From Whalleya microplaca (taxonomy: Eukaryota > Ascomycota > Sordariomycetes > Xylariales > Xylariaceae): a DNA stretch of 64,000 nt. The position numbers and the translations under genes were made by a program. The number at the start of each line of letters is the position of its first letter. The first letter of the stretch is position 1. Shown here piece after piece: positions 1 through 11,576 of this stretch. Where the stretch lies: NCBI GenBank assembly GCA_022497155.1, contig MU385784.1, forward strand, positions 102,240-166,239, given 5' to 3'. The notes below the pieces were generated by a model that saw nothing but the letters and a program-made list of their open reading frames with translations, was not told the origin of the DNA and searched no databases.

Positions 1-169
1 TGTGAGTTTGGAGGTTTACACCTTATGTTAGTTGTATTAGACCTAGGTTATAAGACAGACAGGTCAAGACAGACGGCCCAGCTTGGTACGAGTTGCCAGT
101 GGATATATTCTGATTTTCGATCAAAAGGCCAATAATATTGTAAAAAAAAACTTCAAAACGCGCACATCA

Positions 170-832
170 TCATTCCCTCTGCAGCACCACCAACAACCCC
201 ATAATCCCCAACAACACCGTCTTCAGCCACGGGTGTTCGCTCAGCATGATCGTAACATAGCCCACGAACGGGATATACGCGACGACGCTGCCGATGATGT
301 CCATGCGCTCGAGGTAGTCCTGGCCGCGGGCGTAGAGCTCGGTGTCGTCGGCGGCGTTGTTATCGCCCTTGGTCAGCAGGCGCGCGTGCTCGCCCGTGCC
401 GAACTTGCGCACGACCCGGTGCACGATCGGGATGTCCTTCTCCTTGACGTTGTACACCACGATCTCGCCCACGTCCGTCTCCGCCGCCAGGTTGCGGTTC
501 CACAGGAACAGCAGGTCGCCCCGCTGGAACGCCGGCTCCATCGACCCCGACAGCACGACTACTATCGGCGACGGGCTGTCCGCGAAGACGCTGAGGCCTT
601 TCCACATCTGCGGGAGGGGGCGCGGGGGTGTTAGCTGGACGGTAGACGCAGTGAGGGTGCGGATTGGGAGGTCATGCGCCATCTGGCTAGCTGGCTAGCT
701 AGCTAGCTAGCTGGATAGCTACCTAGTCTTGGGAAGAGAGAGTAAGCGTACCATGAATGCGCTGGAGAGAATCAGGGCGAAGTTGAGCAGCTGCGTGGCA
801 GCCTGCCGCGGGTTCTGGAGGCCGGACAACAT
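170..832 (-). CDS. SEC11: Signal peptidase complex catalytic subunit Sec11
   Basis: Two exons, 832..752 and 607..170, split by a 144-nt GTACGC...CAG intron; 172 aa, the usual Sec11 length. It is the serine protease that removes signal peptides from nascent secretory proteins in the ER membrane. Visible: an N-terminal membrane helix (about residues 13-36), the S26-family box GSMEP with nucleophile Ser49, His90 in the IVHR motif, and the acidic GDNN motif (Asp109) followed by Asp114/115. A second hydrophobic stretch lies near the C-terminus ([14 protein letters not shown]). The start at 832 gives the conserved N-terminus [10 protein letters not shown]; the longer single-exon reading that begins at 682 would translate the intron and is wrong. 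No neighbour is functionally linked. Assignment is firm. Confidence 0.96.
680..716. repeat. GCTA microsatellite inside the SEC11 intron
   Basis: Short run of imperfect CTAG/GCTA tetranucleotides (ggctagctggctagctag). It lies within the intron, so length change would not alter the protein. Confidence 0.7.
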
Positions 833-1916
833 GTTGGGTAGTGTGGTTTGTGTTTGGTGGGAGACTGGCGCAGGTGTTGCTGGCCTCGAGGATATTTAGA
901 GGCCAGCTTGTAAGTGTATGTAATAATCTGATGTGAAGGCTTGGCGGGTTGGTGAAGGTGGCCTTAACTTTGTAAGTGAGTGGACAGCTGACGGGTCATG
1001 ATGACGGGCCGGGAGCAGCTGATGTCCACTTCGTCAATGGGGCGTTGAGTTGTATAAGTGGCATCTCAAGTTCAAATCCCATCTGACAACTATCTGTATC
1101 AAGACATAAAAACTTAAATAAGCGAAATCCAATTTGAATTAAGAGCTATTTGGTTCCATATTGTCAAATTTTATCTAACGGGTTTACTTTTTGTTCTTTC
1201 TCTCCAGTGTAGACTATATATAGGTAGTATCACCCACCAACAACCAGTGTCAACCACCGATATGTTCTCTCTTAGTGGTACTCAATCAATCACCAACTCA
1301 TCTAGCTATCTGGTGGGTTAAAGAAAGGAAATGCTCTAGCAAATACTAGGACGAATTAACCCATGCCGATGTAATATCGCTAATATCGCTATTGAGATTT
1401 CATACTATAGTTGTTGACTGTTGATGTTGCGAGGATGGCGTATAACTTTGATTGTGGTTAACTACATGTTTCAATAGTATATCAATGCGGTCATGTCCCT
1501 TGCGGTTAAGACGAGCCAATGTCAATCTCTAGAGGTCCCAAGGCGAAGTCAAATAAGCTATCCGTGTGTCAATTCATGGTCGTTACGTCCCAACTTGTCA
1601 TGGTAGCGACGGCCACTGCCTCACGTTAAAGAATATGTAGGGGTGGAAAAGGCATGGCCTTCCAAGGTTCTTATCAAGCATAAGGTTACTTCAAGGTTCC
1701 TTCTTGGGTCTCAACTACTTCGTTTGTTTGGGTTGTACTGCAGTCTAATTGCCTTTCTAAACCTCCGTGCTTCAAGTTTTGTTTATATGCAACGCCATCT
1801 CTTGTTTCGAACCTCGAATACAGAACCTACTTGCGCTTGATGCTCTCGATGAGTGTCATCAGTTTCTATAATCTCTATTCCTACGCAATATCCCAAAGTC
1901 ATCGTCGTTGCCAATA
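833..1916. other. Intergenic, no gene seen
   Basis: Holds the SEC11 upstream region and the leader of the next gene. The ORF at 1643..1840 lacks any recognisable domain and is not supported. I see no RNA gene or repeat. Confidence 0.6.
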
Positions 1917-3206
1917 ATGGAGACTACGCCTCTACTCCCACGTCCGGCACCCTCTTCAGGTCCCAAAGATAGCCACGTAGATCATCCTTGACTACCTTTG
2001 TTGATATCTGATGGGGTGAGCTAATACATGGTAGCCTATCTACCTCCGAGCATGCCATTCGCCCTGGCGCAAGGTCAACCAGCAAGTCCTCCTCTTGCTT
2101 CGATTAGTATTCGCCGGCTACCTTTCCGCGGTATTCGGCGTCTCTCTCAAGTACAAGCTGGAGCTTGAGGATGAACACACCCGCTGGCGTATCCCCTTCC
2201 AGTTCTCTACCGTATCCTTCATACTGCAATGGGCTTATCATCTACTGGTAACCGTCAGTAATGTCTTGCTCTCAGCATCATACTAGTTGCTGTTGTACTG
2301 ATCCCCATCGGCAGCTCTGGACTGGGATGCATCTCGTTTTCCCAAAAGCTTTGGAGGTGGACCCTGCAGACTGCCACGGACATCAATTCAGGACCCGGAT
2401 TCTTCAATCTCTGTCGCCGCCAAACAAAGCGAACTGCCCTACACGCCGGTACATATTCAGCATGTTCTACACCATAAGCCATGTCTTCCCTTTCATGAAC
2501 ACGTTGGTATACTGGGGAATCCTGGTGCCGTCCGGACATGGCGGATTCAAGCAACCGAATTTCCCACATGGTCATCCCCAGCCGCTCCCCAATGCGACTG
2601 TGCTATATGATCCAAGTAAGTAGCATCTTTCACACATTCTTGAGTCGCCCGCCTGTCTTGTGTACTTACCCATGTCGATGAATACTAATGTTGCCACAGA
2701 CAAGGGTTTGTTTGAAGAAGACGACATCAAAGCGTTCAGCATCATCAACGTCTGGACCCTCACGACCGTCATCGGACTTATTGAAATCTTGGGTCTCAAC
2801 AGCATTCGACGCCCGACGGTAAGTTCAGCGTATACTTGGACACCTAGAGTTGATGACTGACTCAACTTCAACGAACAGCCAGTTGCAGGCCACGTAGCCG
2901 GTGTGATGTTTTCGAGCGGCTTGTACCTCGCTTGGGCAGGAATTGGCAAGCTCGCCACTGGTCATTCCGGGCTCTTCTTCCTCGACCCCGATCTCATGAG
3001 CAATTTCCCGGGAGCGGTCATCGCAGCGTGCATTGCTTTCGTGTCTCTGTCTCCTGGAAGTAAGTTCCGAGAGTGATTTGGTATCCTAAAACCAAGGACA
3101 TTCTAACGTGACTTGAAACATAGTCTTCACGTACTTCTACGGCTTGATTGCGATGCGCGAGACCATGACAGCGGCGCATCGTGAGTCATCTGAGCAATCT
3201 TCTTGA
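1917..3206 (+). CDS. Uncharacterised multi-pass membrane protein
   Basis: Six exons fit one continuous frame: 1917..1976, 2035..2247, 2315..2615, 2700..2818, 2879..3059, 3124..3206, about 318 aa. The introns are 58-84 nt; the first has a good CTAAT branch point. The protein starts METTPLLPRP and has about six hydrophobic segments (for example LLLLRLVFAGYLSAVFGV, INVWTLTTVIGLIEILGL and IAACIAFVSLSPGIFTYFYG), so it is an integral membrane protein. The block GKLATGHSGLFFLDPDL is a compact, probably conserved loop. I do not recognise a named family. The last exon could instead splice at the strong GTGAGT at 3181 and end shortly after the acceptor near 3226, which changes only the last residues. 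The gene looks intact; function unknown. Confidence 0.7.
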
Positions 3207-5112
3207 GCGACGCCTATGCGCCTCACCTAGAAAAGTAGAATGGGATTCCGATTTGTTGCACCCTGGCCTAGTGGTACCAGTAACCACAGAGATAAGCAGT
3301 CAGGGGTCACGTTCGGTAGAGAAGGATATGTGTCTAGGACTTGTTCAACATCGATCGTTAGCTGACAATCGATGATTCGTCCGGGAAGGCTTTCAAGGGG
3401 GAGTGGTAAACGGATGTTCACTGATGATGGGTATGGGTGTACCTAATCTGGTGCTCGTGTTCTGTTTGGGCTGGGGATGGAATCAAAGTTGGTTTTATGG
3501 GTAAGACTAAATGCCAATGGAACTTGGTGACGTCGAGAGAATGGAAGATTGTGTTACCGTGCGAAGCCCCTACATGTATCATTGTCAATTGAATATGTTG
3601 CTGAGGTAATAGGCTCCTGATGAATTACGATGCCTGAATACCTACATGCTCCCAGTGGAATCTGCGAACAAAATTACACGTAATAATCCGAATCTGGAAT
3701 CATGCGAATTCACAAGCTTTCAGAATGCCCATGCAGCCATGTGCCACGATCAACGACCCCTGCTATGTCTCATCCGATCTCTTGGGCCGGTCACACGCCC
3801 TACGCCCTATTCTCAAGTGGTTAATCGCTAGCGGGGTGGTGCCTGGTGGCCCCCCACGCCAGCACGCTTCACACAGCCGAGACATTGTTGCCGCCCTAAG
3901 ATGTTCGCATCAACAAATGCAACACTGAATATGTGCGGCTGCTACGCAGGCAGAGTCTGACGTATCAGACCATTTGCCTGGCTAATAGCCAACTGAAGAC
4001 CTACATTAGATCTACTGCAACCCAAGTGGAAAAGTACGGAAAGTAGGAAAAGACGCCGGTTGACGATAAATTGTCATTCGCCCATATTCCCGAGCCTTGA
4101 CTACCTCTATTGAGGCAGTGTTCTGCTGTCCATCCAGACGAGGCTGTGAATATGCAAAGGACCACACATTACATGCCACGAATGCAAGTGATTCGGTAAA
4201 CACAGATTGAGAAGCTGTAAAGTTACAGCATACTCACTCATTCATTCGCTTAACGGGCTGGATGTTGGTCCGTGGCGCCTTTGGCCTCTGGACCCCTAGC
4301 CGCCTCACGATAGCGTGCTGTATGTATGTATGTACATACATCACAGGGCCTCACAGGAAGTCCGCCTCACGTGTGGATTGCCCAATCGTGCCGGGTCATT
4401 ATCTCCCCCTGACCTTTAAAGGATCCATATCGGAATGATTCATGGCAACTTGGGTCGCATCGACGATGAGGCAGAAAAGTTCACAAGCAACAAGCAACAA
4501 GTGATATGCAGTATTCACGGTCAGTATGGAGCGGCACAACGATCGGAGACCAAATCCGGCGAATCAACAGTCACAACAGGCAAGACAGGGTCCGGGGCGG
4601 CACTGCTGTCACAGTGTAACCCCAGCCAAGCAGCCCGATAAGGGTAGCATTGGTCGCCATCCAAGGAAAAAAGACGAGACGCCAATGATGCGAAGGGAAA
4701 ATGGAGATGATATAAATATTGCTGCCATCCCCCCTCCAAATCTGCCCCCCTTTCTTTTGTTCTCCCTCCCCCACCACAACCATCAGGGTCGCAAAGCACC
4801 TCAAGGATATCTCCAGACACATTCGTTTGCTCTCGAATCGACTCTGGGATAGACCGCCCGGGCCCCTGTCAATCATTATTGTGCGTCCGCTCAACCACCA
4901 CCTCCACCACCACACCACACTCCTTCATCCTCTCGTCTACGGAACGCCGAACTTCGATCCGTGTACGCTCTTTTCGTCGCTCTCTAGTCAATTACACAAC
5001 TTCAGAGGAAAAGGAAAAATAAGTTCCTGATTACTCTATCTTGTCAATCCCGAACCTGACAAGTAATACCCTGGCTCGGTTTCTTTCGCTACTCCACTCA
5101 ACTACCGCCGAC
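3207..5112. other. Intergenic and BTB-gene leader
   Basis: No convincing coding region. A (TGTA)n palindromic microsatellite lies at about 4320-4341. From about 4700 the sequence becomes C/T- and CCACC-rich, typical of a fungal 5' leader. Confidence 0.6.
4711..4718 (+). promoter_or_regulatory. Possible TATA box of the BTB gene
   Basis: TATAAATA about 400 nt before the ATG at 5113, followed by pyrimidine-rich sequence. The placement suits a gene with a long leader; transcription start is not shown. Confidence 0.4.
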
Positions 5113-5955
5113 ATGTTCAAACGCTCGTTCCGGTCCGCGGACCGAGTCGACAAGTCGGCGAGGCTGAAGAAGTCGAACACGAATGCGGTTCGGGATCAAC
5201 AGAAGCTGTCGAAACTGCAACGGTCGCTCGAGGAGACACTCCCCGTGAAGAAGTCCCTCACCTCCCCCATCGTCACGCTAGTGGTCGGGCGGGAAGGGCG
5301 ACTGTTCGCGGCGCACGAGGAGGTCCTGTGCCAGTCGCCGTTCTTCGAGCGCGCGTGCCGGGACCAGTTCCTCGAGGCGCAGGGCAAGCGGATCTCGCTT
5401 CCGGACGAAGAACCCGAGGTCTTCTCGGCCGTCCTCGAATACCTCTACAAGGGTGACTATTACCCACGCTTGCTGCACAACAAGCACCGAAACTCTTGGG
5501 AGCTCGAGGACGCCGTCAAGAGGTCCCCGGACCCGAACTCCGAAATAAACCACCGAGGCGGCCGCGGAGCCGTCGAGGCCACAATCTACGTCCCCGGCGA
5601 GGAGCAGTACCTGCTCCGCGACACGGTCGTCTACTGCGCAGCAGATCGCTTCGGCCTCGAGGAGCTCAAGCGCCTTGCCCTAAGAAAGCAGGGTCTGCAG
5701 AGTGGGATCGACGTCGGCACGATCCTGCGGTCGGCGCAGTACGCCTACGACCACACGCCGGACACGGACTCGCGGCTGCGCGCTCACTACCTCGCGCTGA
5801 TCATCCGATGTCGCAAGACATTCAAGAGGAGCGGAACCATGCAGGCCGAGATGGAACGCGGCGGCAAGCTCTTCTTTGACCTGTTCGTCGCCATGTGCAA
5901 CCACCTCGACGACGTCGTGGAGATGAGCAATGCTCGGACCCCAAAGACGATCTGA
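5113..5955 (+). CDS. BTB/POZ domain protein
   Basis: Single exon, 280 aa from the ATG at 5113 (MFKRSFRSADRVDKSARLKK). The frame is open further 5' but has no ATG there. The BTB fold is recognised from about residue 55: SPIVTLVVGREGRLFAAHEE, then the LCQSPFFERAC helix pair, DEEPEVFSAVLEYLYKGDY, and, after a variable loop, VVYCAADRFGLEELKRLAL. This order (V-x-V-G, H-x-x-L-x-x-x-S-x-x-F, F-x-x-x-L-x-Y-L-Y) is typical of fungal BTB proteins, which act as dimerising adaptors, often for Cullin-3 ligases. There is no kelch, MATH or ankyrin partner domain, so the specific role is unknown. The N-terminus is very basic and could be a nuclear signal. Confidence 0.85.
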   Translation: MFKRSFRSADRVDKSARLKKSNTNAVRDQQKLSKLQRSLEETLPVKKSLTSPIVTLVVGREGRLFAAHEEVLCQSPFFERACRDQFLEAQGKRISLPDEEPEVFSAVLEYLYKGDYYPRLLHNKHRNSWELEDAVKRSPDPNSEINHRGGRGAVEATIYVPGEEQYLLRDTVVYCAADRFGLEELKRLALRKQGLQSGIDVGTILRSAQYAYDHTPDTDSRLRAHYLALIIRCRKTFKRSGTMQAEMERGGKLFFDLFVAMCNHLDDVVEMSNARTPKTI

Positions 5956-7928
5956 AGAGGACCCTGGTCCGCTGTAACAACAACAACAACAACCACCCCC
6001 ACCACCACCAACTACAACAACATGTGCGAACGGGCTATCATGGTCTCGTAGGGAAAGGGTCTATTTATACGGCGTTAGCGATGTGTTTGCTCTTTGTCAT
6101 TGGGAATTCTGTTGGCGAGGATTTACGGATATGTCATGGGAATTGGTTGCATTTCGTTGTCTTTTGGGTTGGTTGGGTTTCTTCCCCCTCAATCTAACAT
6201 CTTTTTCTCTCCCAGATGACATACACGGACTCATCAGATTGGATCACCATTTGGGAGAGTGTTACTACCACACTCCACTTCTCATCGAGGTTGGCCGACC
6301 ATTTTGATGAAGTTTTTTTCGTTTGTTGTTTCGGGAGAGAAGTTGGGATGGACAGATGATGATCTGCTCATATCATCCCCCTGGCTCCTCTCCGTGTCTC
6401 TAATGACTCACGAGCTCACAAGACACAAGCGGCAACACAAACACGCAACTCCATGTGTAATAATACCCCCAACCCCCTACGGTTTGTTTTGGTCTTTGAA
6501 CCGAGTTTATAGACTGGGCAAGCAGGAAGGGCTTACGCCGATCTGTTTTTTTGAATTTTTTGTTTCACGCGCAACACGTCTCTTTTCTTCCAACTGCCTT
6601 GGCCCCTTTTTTGCCTTTTCTTTTTTACGCCTGGACGATTACCAACTTCCAACCAGATTGCTTGGGAAAGCCGCACGTGGAGAAACAGATAGAGACAAAC
6701 ACACGCAAGGCGGGCAGGCGGGCGAGCAAGGGGAGAGGACGACGAAAAATAATGGACCACCGGCTGGCGCGCGCCTCTCTTCGCTGCCGTTAACCATCTC
6801 TTATGTCAAAGGCCCAGATTATAAAACAAAAAGACGAAACAAAAATAAAATGTCAAGTTAACCCCCCCTCAGGGACCTTTGTCTCCCGCCGCTTTTCCGT
6901 AGTCGCGTGAGCGCCCGCGGCTAGGGCGGCGGAGAGCAGAGACAACTGAGTTCAAAGGGGAGGAGAGAGAGAATGTACCGCAGGTATCGACGGGATGGGA
7001 ATGGGATGGGATGAGAACACTACTTACTACTACTTACCGCTTGCCATGGTTCCGCTAGCGCGATGAGCTGACGATTTCTGAATTTTTCTGGTCTTGATGA
7101 CTAGCTAGCACAAATACCACAGGGGGGTTGAGCTGAGCCTGTCCCTAGCGGATGGTGTCGTCGACCCCCCTTCCCAGCTTAAGCCCTCGTCAGGGCGGGA
7201 TAATGAGAGATTCGGCCACCTCAAGAACTGTCTTCGAGTCCTTTGCTGTGCGTGACATGATTGTAGATTATTCAGTGTATAGGTCGTACTATTTACTTAC
7301 CCATACCCATAGTGTCTCAGGTCTAGACTTGATGTCTGGCTCCTTTCTCCGAAGACATGTATCAATTGTTTCCAAACGCTTTAATAGTTTTATTTGGTGT
7401 TCATTCGACTGGATGATATAACTTGCTCACTTAATCCGACTAAGACTTGGTCTTCAATATTATACAATCCCAATATATGCTATGTATACGAGTGCAGCAA
7501 TTATCCATGTACATCTTTAGTTTAAACACAGTATCCTAGTGAATTTATGTAGACTATACGCTTTGAAGGACATGTACTTGTAACAGCCTTTTCGGATATA
7601 TCTTCGTGAATAACTAATAGCTCTAACTTCATAACTTCAAGATCAAGCTACCATGCATACAGATTCATCAATAGAGTGTCCTAGATACCGAACTAGTCTG
7701 CTAGATTAGAGCTACCCCTCCACCCCGCAATCGATAGGGAGCATTATAGGAAAATAAACATTTTTCAAGTATGTCGCCCCGCATCCTCCATCTGCAGACT
7801 CCCACACTTCAATCTCTCACCTTGTCAAAGCATCCCTTGGACCTTTTTCTCGCTGTCGACTCTCCACACACCCAAAACTACCACAAGAGGAGACAAGAAG
7901 TGTAACAAGGAGTGTACAAACAAACGAG
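5956..7928. other. Intergenic: BTB 3' UTR and GPN1 leader
   Basis: Begins with an ACA/CCA-rich run (about 5978-6020). The long ORF at 6259..6861 has skewed, low-complexity composition and no domain, so it is not called. The last 100 nt are the pyrimidine-rich leader of the GTPase gene. Confidence 0.5.
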
Positions 7929-9226
7929 ATGGAGTCCGAAGCTACATCCTCGACGGACAAGTCGCACCAGCCCGTGGCCGTGGTGTGCGTCGGCATGGCC
8001 GGGTCGGGCAAGACGACCTTCATGCAGCGCATCAACGCGCACCTGCACGGCAAGGACGAGCCGCCGTACGTCATCAACCTCGACCCGGCCGTGCTTAACG
8101 TGCCTTTCGAGAGCAACATCGACATCCGCGACTCCGTCAACTACAAGGAGGTCATGCGGCAGTACAACCTCGGCCCCAACGGCGGCATCCTCACCTCGCT
8201 CAACCTCTTCGCCACCAAGGTCGACCAGATCCTCGGCCTGCTCGAGAAGCGCACCACACCTGACCCCGAGAATCCGGGCAGGAAGCCCATCAGGAATATC
8301 CTGGTAGACACCCGTAAGCCTTTCTAATTGTGTTGGTTAATTGTGTTTGTTACGTTGTGTCGCACCATATGCTTGTGTCATGCTTGTGACACCCAGTCGA
8401 CTGATTTATTTGCTTCTGTCTTCTTCTAGCCGGCCAGATCGAGGTCTTCGTGTGGTCCGCCTCGGGCCAGATCCTGCTCGAGTCTCTAGCATCCTCGTTC
8501 CCGACCGTGATCGCGTACATCATCGACACGCCGCGCACGGCGTCGACGAACACGTTCATGAGCAACATGCTGTACGCCTGCTCGATCCTGTACAAGACGA
8601 AGCTGCCCATGATCCTCGTCTTCAACAAGACCGACGTCAAGGACGCCGCGTTCGCCAAGGAGTGGATGACCGACTACGACGCCTTCCAGGCCGCGCTGTC
8701 CTCCGACGAGGCTGGAAATGCGTTTGGTGGTGTCGAGGGCGAGGGCATGGGGAGTGGCTACATGAGCAGCCTCCTCAACTCGATGAGCCTCATGCTGGAG
8801 GAATTCTATGGGCACCTCAGCGTGGTTGGGGTTTCATCGATGACGGGACAGGGCGTGGATGAGTTCTTCGCGGCCGTACAGAAGAAGGCAGACGAATTCC
8901 GCGAAGACTACCTGCCGGAGCTGGAGCGGAAGAGGAAGGAGCGGGACGAGTCGAAGCGCAAGCTGCGTGAGAAAGAGCTCGATAAGATGATGAAGGGCAT
9001 GTCGATGGGTGGCGAGGGTAGCGGCACGGCTAAGGCGCCGAACGACGATGACGACGACATGCAGGTGCCGAGCGATGACGAGGACGATGATGACTACGCC
9101 GATGTGGATGATGAGTACGATCGCGAGGGACTGCAGGCAAGATACGAGGCGGCCATGGAGGCCAATATGGACTCGACTCAGGACGAGGCGAGCTTTGCCA
9201 AGTTTCTACACTCGCAGAGACAGTAG
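7929..9226 (+). CDS. NPA3: GPN-loop GTPase 1 (Npa3/XAB1)
   Basis: Exons 7929..8313 and 8430..9226 (116-nt GTAAGC...TAG intron), 393 aa. It is a cytoplasmic GTPase needed for assembly and nuclear import of RNA polymerase II. Visible: P-loop GMAGSGKTT (residues 22-30), the family-defining Gly-Pro-Asn insert at residues 82-84 in NLGPNGG, G3 DTPGQ reconstituted exactly across the splice site, G4 FNKTD, then a coiled, charged helix ([20 protein letters not shown]) and a strongly acidic C-terminus ([18 protein letters not shown]). The acidic tail and its length distinguish GPN1 from GPN2/GPN3. RPB12, another RNA polymerase gene, is the next gene downstream, converging on this one. Confidence 0.96.
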
Positions 9227-9670
9227 AGGTCACTGCTTGTCGATCAGAAAAGTAAACCGGGGAGTCACTGGATGGTTATATAGGGCACATGGGATCAAGG
9301 AGTTACTTCTAATGGCATAGACGGCATAATGATACCATTGTTGATTTCTCGGGTACTAAAATTGAGGCAAAGTTTTCCTGGCTGAACTCCCAACTCCGTG
9401 TCTTCTGCTCACATCGGGCCGTAAAAAGACAGCTTCATTACTAACCATCCCATTGACTGCAATCAGCGCATTTTCCCATTGATGTAGTGCAAGCCACCCA
9501 TTACTGTGCATCCTTCATCATGGAACTAAGCAAATCATCTGATCAACCACTGAAAATTATGTGTTGAGGAACCCATGATCGCAGTGTAGATAATCCCTTC
9601 ATACAACAAGCATCCAAGCCATGTTATCGCATCGCATCGCATCGCATGCTCGCTCACAGTCCTTCGGTGA
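9227..9670. other. Convergent 3' region between GPN1 and RPB12
   Basis: About 440 nt without a gene. A pentanucleotide run, (ATCGC)x4, lies at about 9628-9649 just beyond the RPB12 stop. Confidence 0.6.
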
Positions 9671-9976
9671 TCACCGCGCCTCAAACTGCACCATACTGCC
9701 AAACCAAATATCGTCAGCACTGGCCACAGATTTTAAACAGAAATAAAGAAAGACTCACCGCTTCGTCCGCTCCTTGTACAGCACACGGCACCCGCACTCC
9801 TTGCAACGGATGGGCTCGGCCCGCTTGATGCCGAACTTGGAGCCGCAGTCGCCGCAGATGTACCGCATCGTGGCGCCGCCGTCGCTGCTGGGGTCGAAGC
9901 GCGCGCCTAGTGCGGCGCCGGGAGTGGCGGCGCCCTGGGAGGCCGTGCTGGGGAGCTGGTAGGCTTCGCGAGACAT
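9671..9976 (-). CDS. RPB12: RNA polymerase I/II/III common subunit RPABC4 (Rpb12)
   Basis: Exons 9976..9759 and 9695..9671 with a 63-nt intron (GTGAGT...CAG); 80 aa. The second exon supplies only the last eight codons and is easily missed: splicing adds MVQFEAR, the invariant tail of this subunit. It is the smallest shared subunit of the three nuclear polymerases and binds the Rpb3/Rpb11-type platform. The zinc ribbon is complete: Cys41-x2-Cys44 (RYICGDCG) and Cys58-x2-Cys61 (IRCKECG), followed by RVLYKERTKR. The first 36 residues are an Ala/Gly/Ser-rich extension that varies among fungi. Confidence 0.95.
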
Positions 9977-10697
9977 GGTTGTTTCTTTGTGTTCGGAGGT
10001 TTTGGTTTGGTTCTCCGGGTTGAGGTCGAGATGAGGGTGTGTGGATGCGGCTCCGGTTGAAATTAGCAGATATGCACAGCTATTCGGTAGTCGTACGCGA
10101 ATTCTTGTTTCGGTTGAGTCAAGGTCGCGATGTTGTCGTGATGCTGTGTTGACCGGATGCGATTCAGAGACGAAGAAGTGGGTTGATTGATGAATGAATG
10201 CAGCGAGTGGCCGAGTGGACGAGTAGATCAGGAGGGTCTGGGAGCAAAGAAAAAAAGGCGGTGAAGGGGCCGAGGGGCGGCAGAATTTCCTAGGTAGGGG
10301 TCATAGCGCCTATGATAAGCGCCTATGATAAGCAGCCCAAGAGCAACCTTGGTTAACCTCGGACTTAAACGGAAGTTAAGCTGCCTACCTAGGTATGTAA
10401 GTATTTATGTAGTTGGAAGTATTTCGTTACACTTGCCAGCTTCATCTACAACTGCAATATTAGCGGCACCATAAAGCGATTTAAAGAAATACATATATCT
10501 GATTTATTTATAAGCAGGCAATCTCTTTACAAATGACCTATTATTGAATTAATTCATTATTCTTTTTGGCCTCGTTAATTGATAGATATGGGCACATTCT
10601 GATTGACCAAGAGCTCCTGTCTTACACCCTTCTCCAAGCGTTACATGTACCTTTCTTACCTCTTCCATCGTCTCGTACAATAAATACTACTAAAGCC
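9977..10697. promoter_or_regulatory. Divergent promoter region, RPB12 / HIT gene
   Basis: About 720 nt between two divergent starts. It contains a 13-bp perfect tandem duplication (agcgcctatgata, 10305-10330) and a TACCTAGGTA palindrome at 10386. No gene. Confidence 0.5.
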
Positions 10698-11348
10698 ATG
10701 TCGACCCAACCTTTCGATCCCAACGTACTCCCCTCTGAATCTCCCTGCCCCTTTTGCACCATCGCGCAAACATATCCCTCCTATCCGCCCTCCTCTCCCC
10801 CCCCTCCCCCTCCCACCTCAACTACCACATCCCTACCTACATCCCCATCTACTCCCTCACCCCTCGACCCCTTCAAGCTCACGCCCGCCGCCTTCATAAT
10901 CCTCTCCACGCCCACGCTGATCGCCTTCCTCGACATCCTGCCGCTGTCGCGGGGCCACCTGCTCCTGTGCCCGCGCGCGCACGCGCCGAAGCTGACGGAC
11001 GTGACGGCCCGCGACGCCGCCGACCTGGGCGCCTACCTGCGCGTGCTGAGCGCCGCCCTCGTGCGCGCCACCGGCGTCCCGGACTGGAACGTGGTCCAGA
11101 ACAACGGCGCCGCCGCCGCCCAGGTCGTCGGCCACGTCCACTACCACCTCATCCCGCGCCCCGAGATCCGCGCCAGCGGCCGCTTCAGCGAGAGCTTCAC
11201 CATGTTCGGCCGCGGCGTGCGCGAGGAGCTCGACGACGACGAGGCGGCCGAGTTGGCTGAGCGGTTGAGGCGGTGTGTCGCGGACGTTGTGGTGGAGGAG
11301 GAGGAGGGGAAGAAGGGGGAGGCGGTTACGGGTAAGGGAAAGTTATGA
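10698..11348 (+). CDS. HIT (histidine triad) family hydrolase
   Basis: Single exon, 216 aa from ATG 10698; the frame is open upstream but the earlier initiator would be TTG. HIT proteins hydrolyse or transfer nucleoside monophosphates (Hint, Fhit and related branches). Visible: a Cys-x2-Cys pair in CPFCTIAQ near residue 17, a long Pro/Ser/Thr-rich insert, the strands AFIILSTPTLIAFLDILPLS and RGHLLLCPRAHAPKL, NVVQNNGAAAAQVVGHVHYH, and the active-site triad His146-x-His148-x-His150 followed by LIPRPE. The CPFC start, short length and HVHYHLIPR box suggest the HINT/Hnt1 branch, with an unusual Pro-rich insert. The C-terminus is Glu/Lys-rich. Confidence 0.9.
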   Translation: MSTQPFDPNVLPSESPCPFCTIAQTYPSYPPSSPPPPPPTSTTTSLPTSPSTPSPLDPFKLTPAAFIILSTPTLIAFLDILPLSRGHLLLCPRAHAPKLTDVTARDAADLGAYLRVLSAALVRATGVPDWNVVQNNGAAAAQVVGHVHYHLIPRPEIRASGRFSESFTMFGRGVREELDDDEAAELAERLRRCVADVVVEEEEGKKGEAVTGKGKL

Positions 11349-11576
11349 GAGGAGCTTGGTCTTATGAAGTATGAGTACATTTCATGACTTATGAGAGGGG
11401 TTCACCAATGGAGGTGAAAGGAGGCAAAATGGCATTGCACATGGTAACATCAAGGAATCTGTGTCGTGATTTTTGCTCATTGGTGGTCTAATCTATCTGT
11501 CTAAGATCTAAGTACGTAACATAACCTGCCCGTCTAGTGCGCCGGAACATAGTGTTGATCACAACTTCGCAGATAG

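Noticed and set aside
83..634. 183-codon plus-strand ORF
   Set aside because: Antisense shadow of SEC11 with Arg/His/Val-skewed composition.
1060..1100. B-box-like GTTCAAATCCC, possible tRNA
   Set aside because: No acceptor stem or A box at the right distance; does not fold as a cloverleaf.
2240..2465. Two apparent frameshifts in the membrane protein gene, with a hydrophobic reading LALSIILVAVVLIPIG between exons
   Set aside because: A 67-nt intron (2248..2314, GTAACC...CTGAT...CAG) joins the frames cleanly, so the gene is intact and the hydrophobic reading is intronic.
6259..6861. 200-codon ORF after the BTB gene
   Set aside because: No domain, skewed composition, begins inside a probable 3' UTR; no splice or start support.
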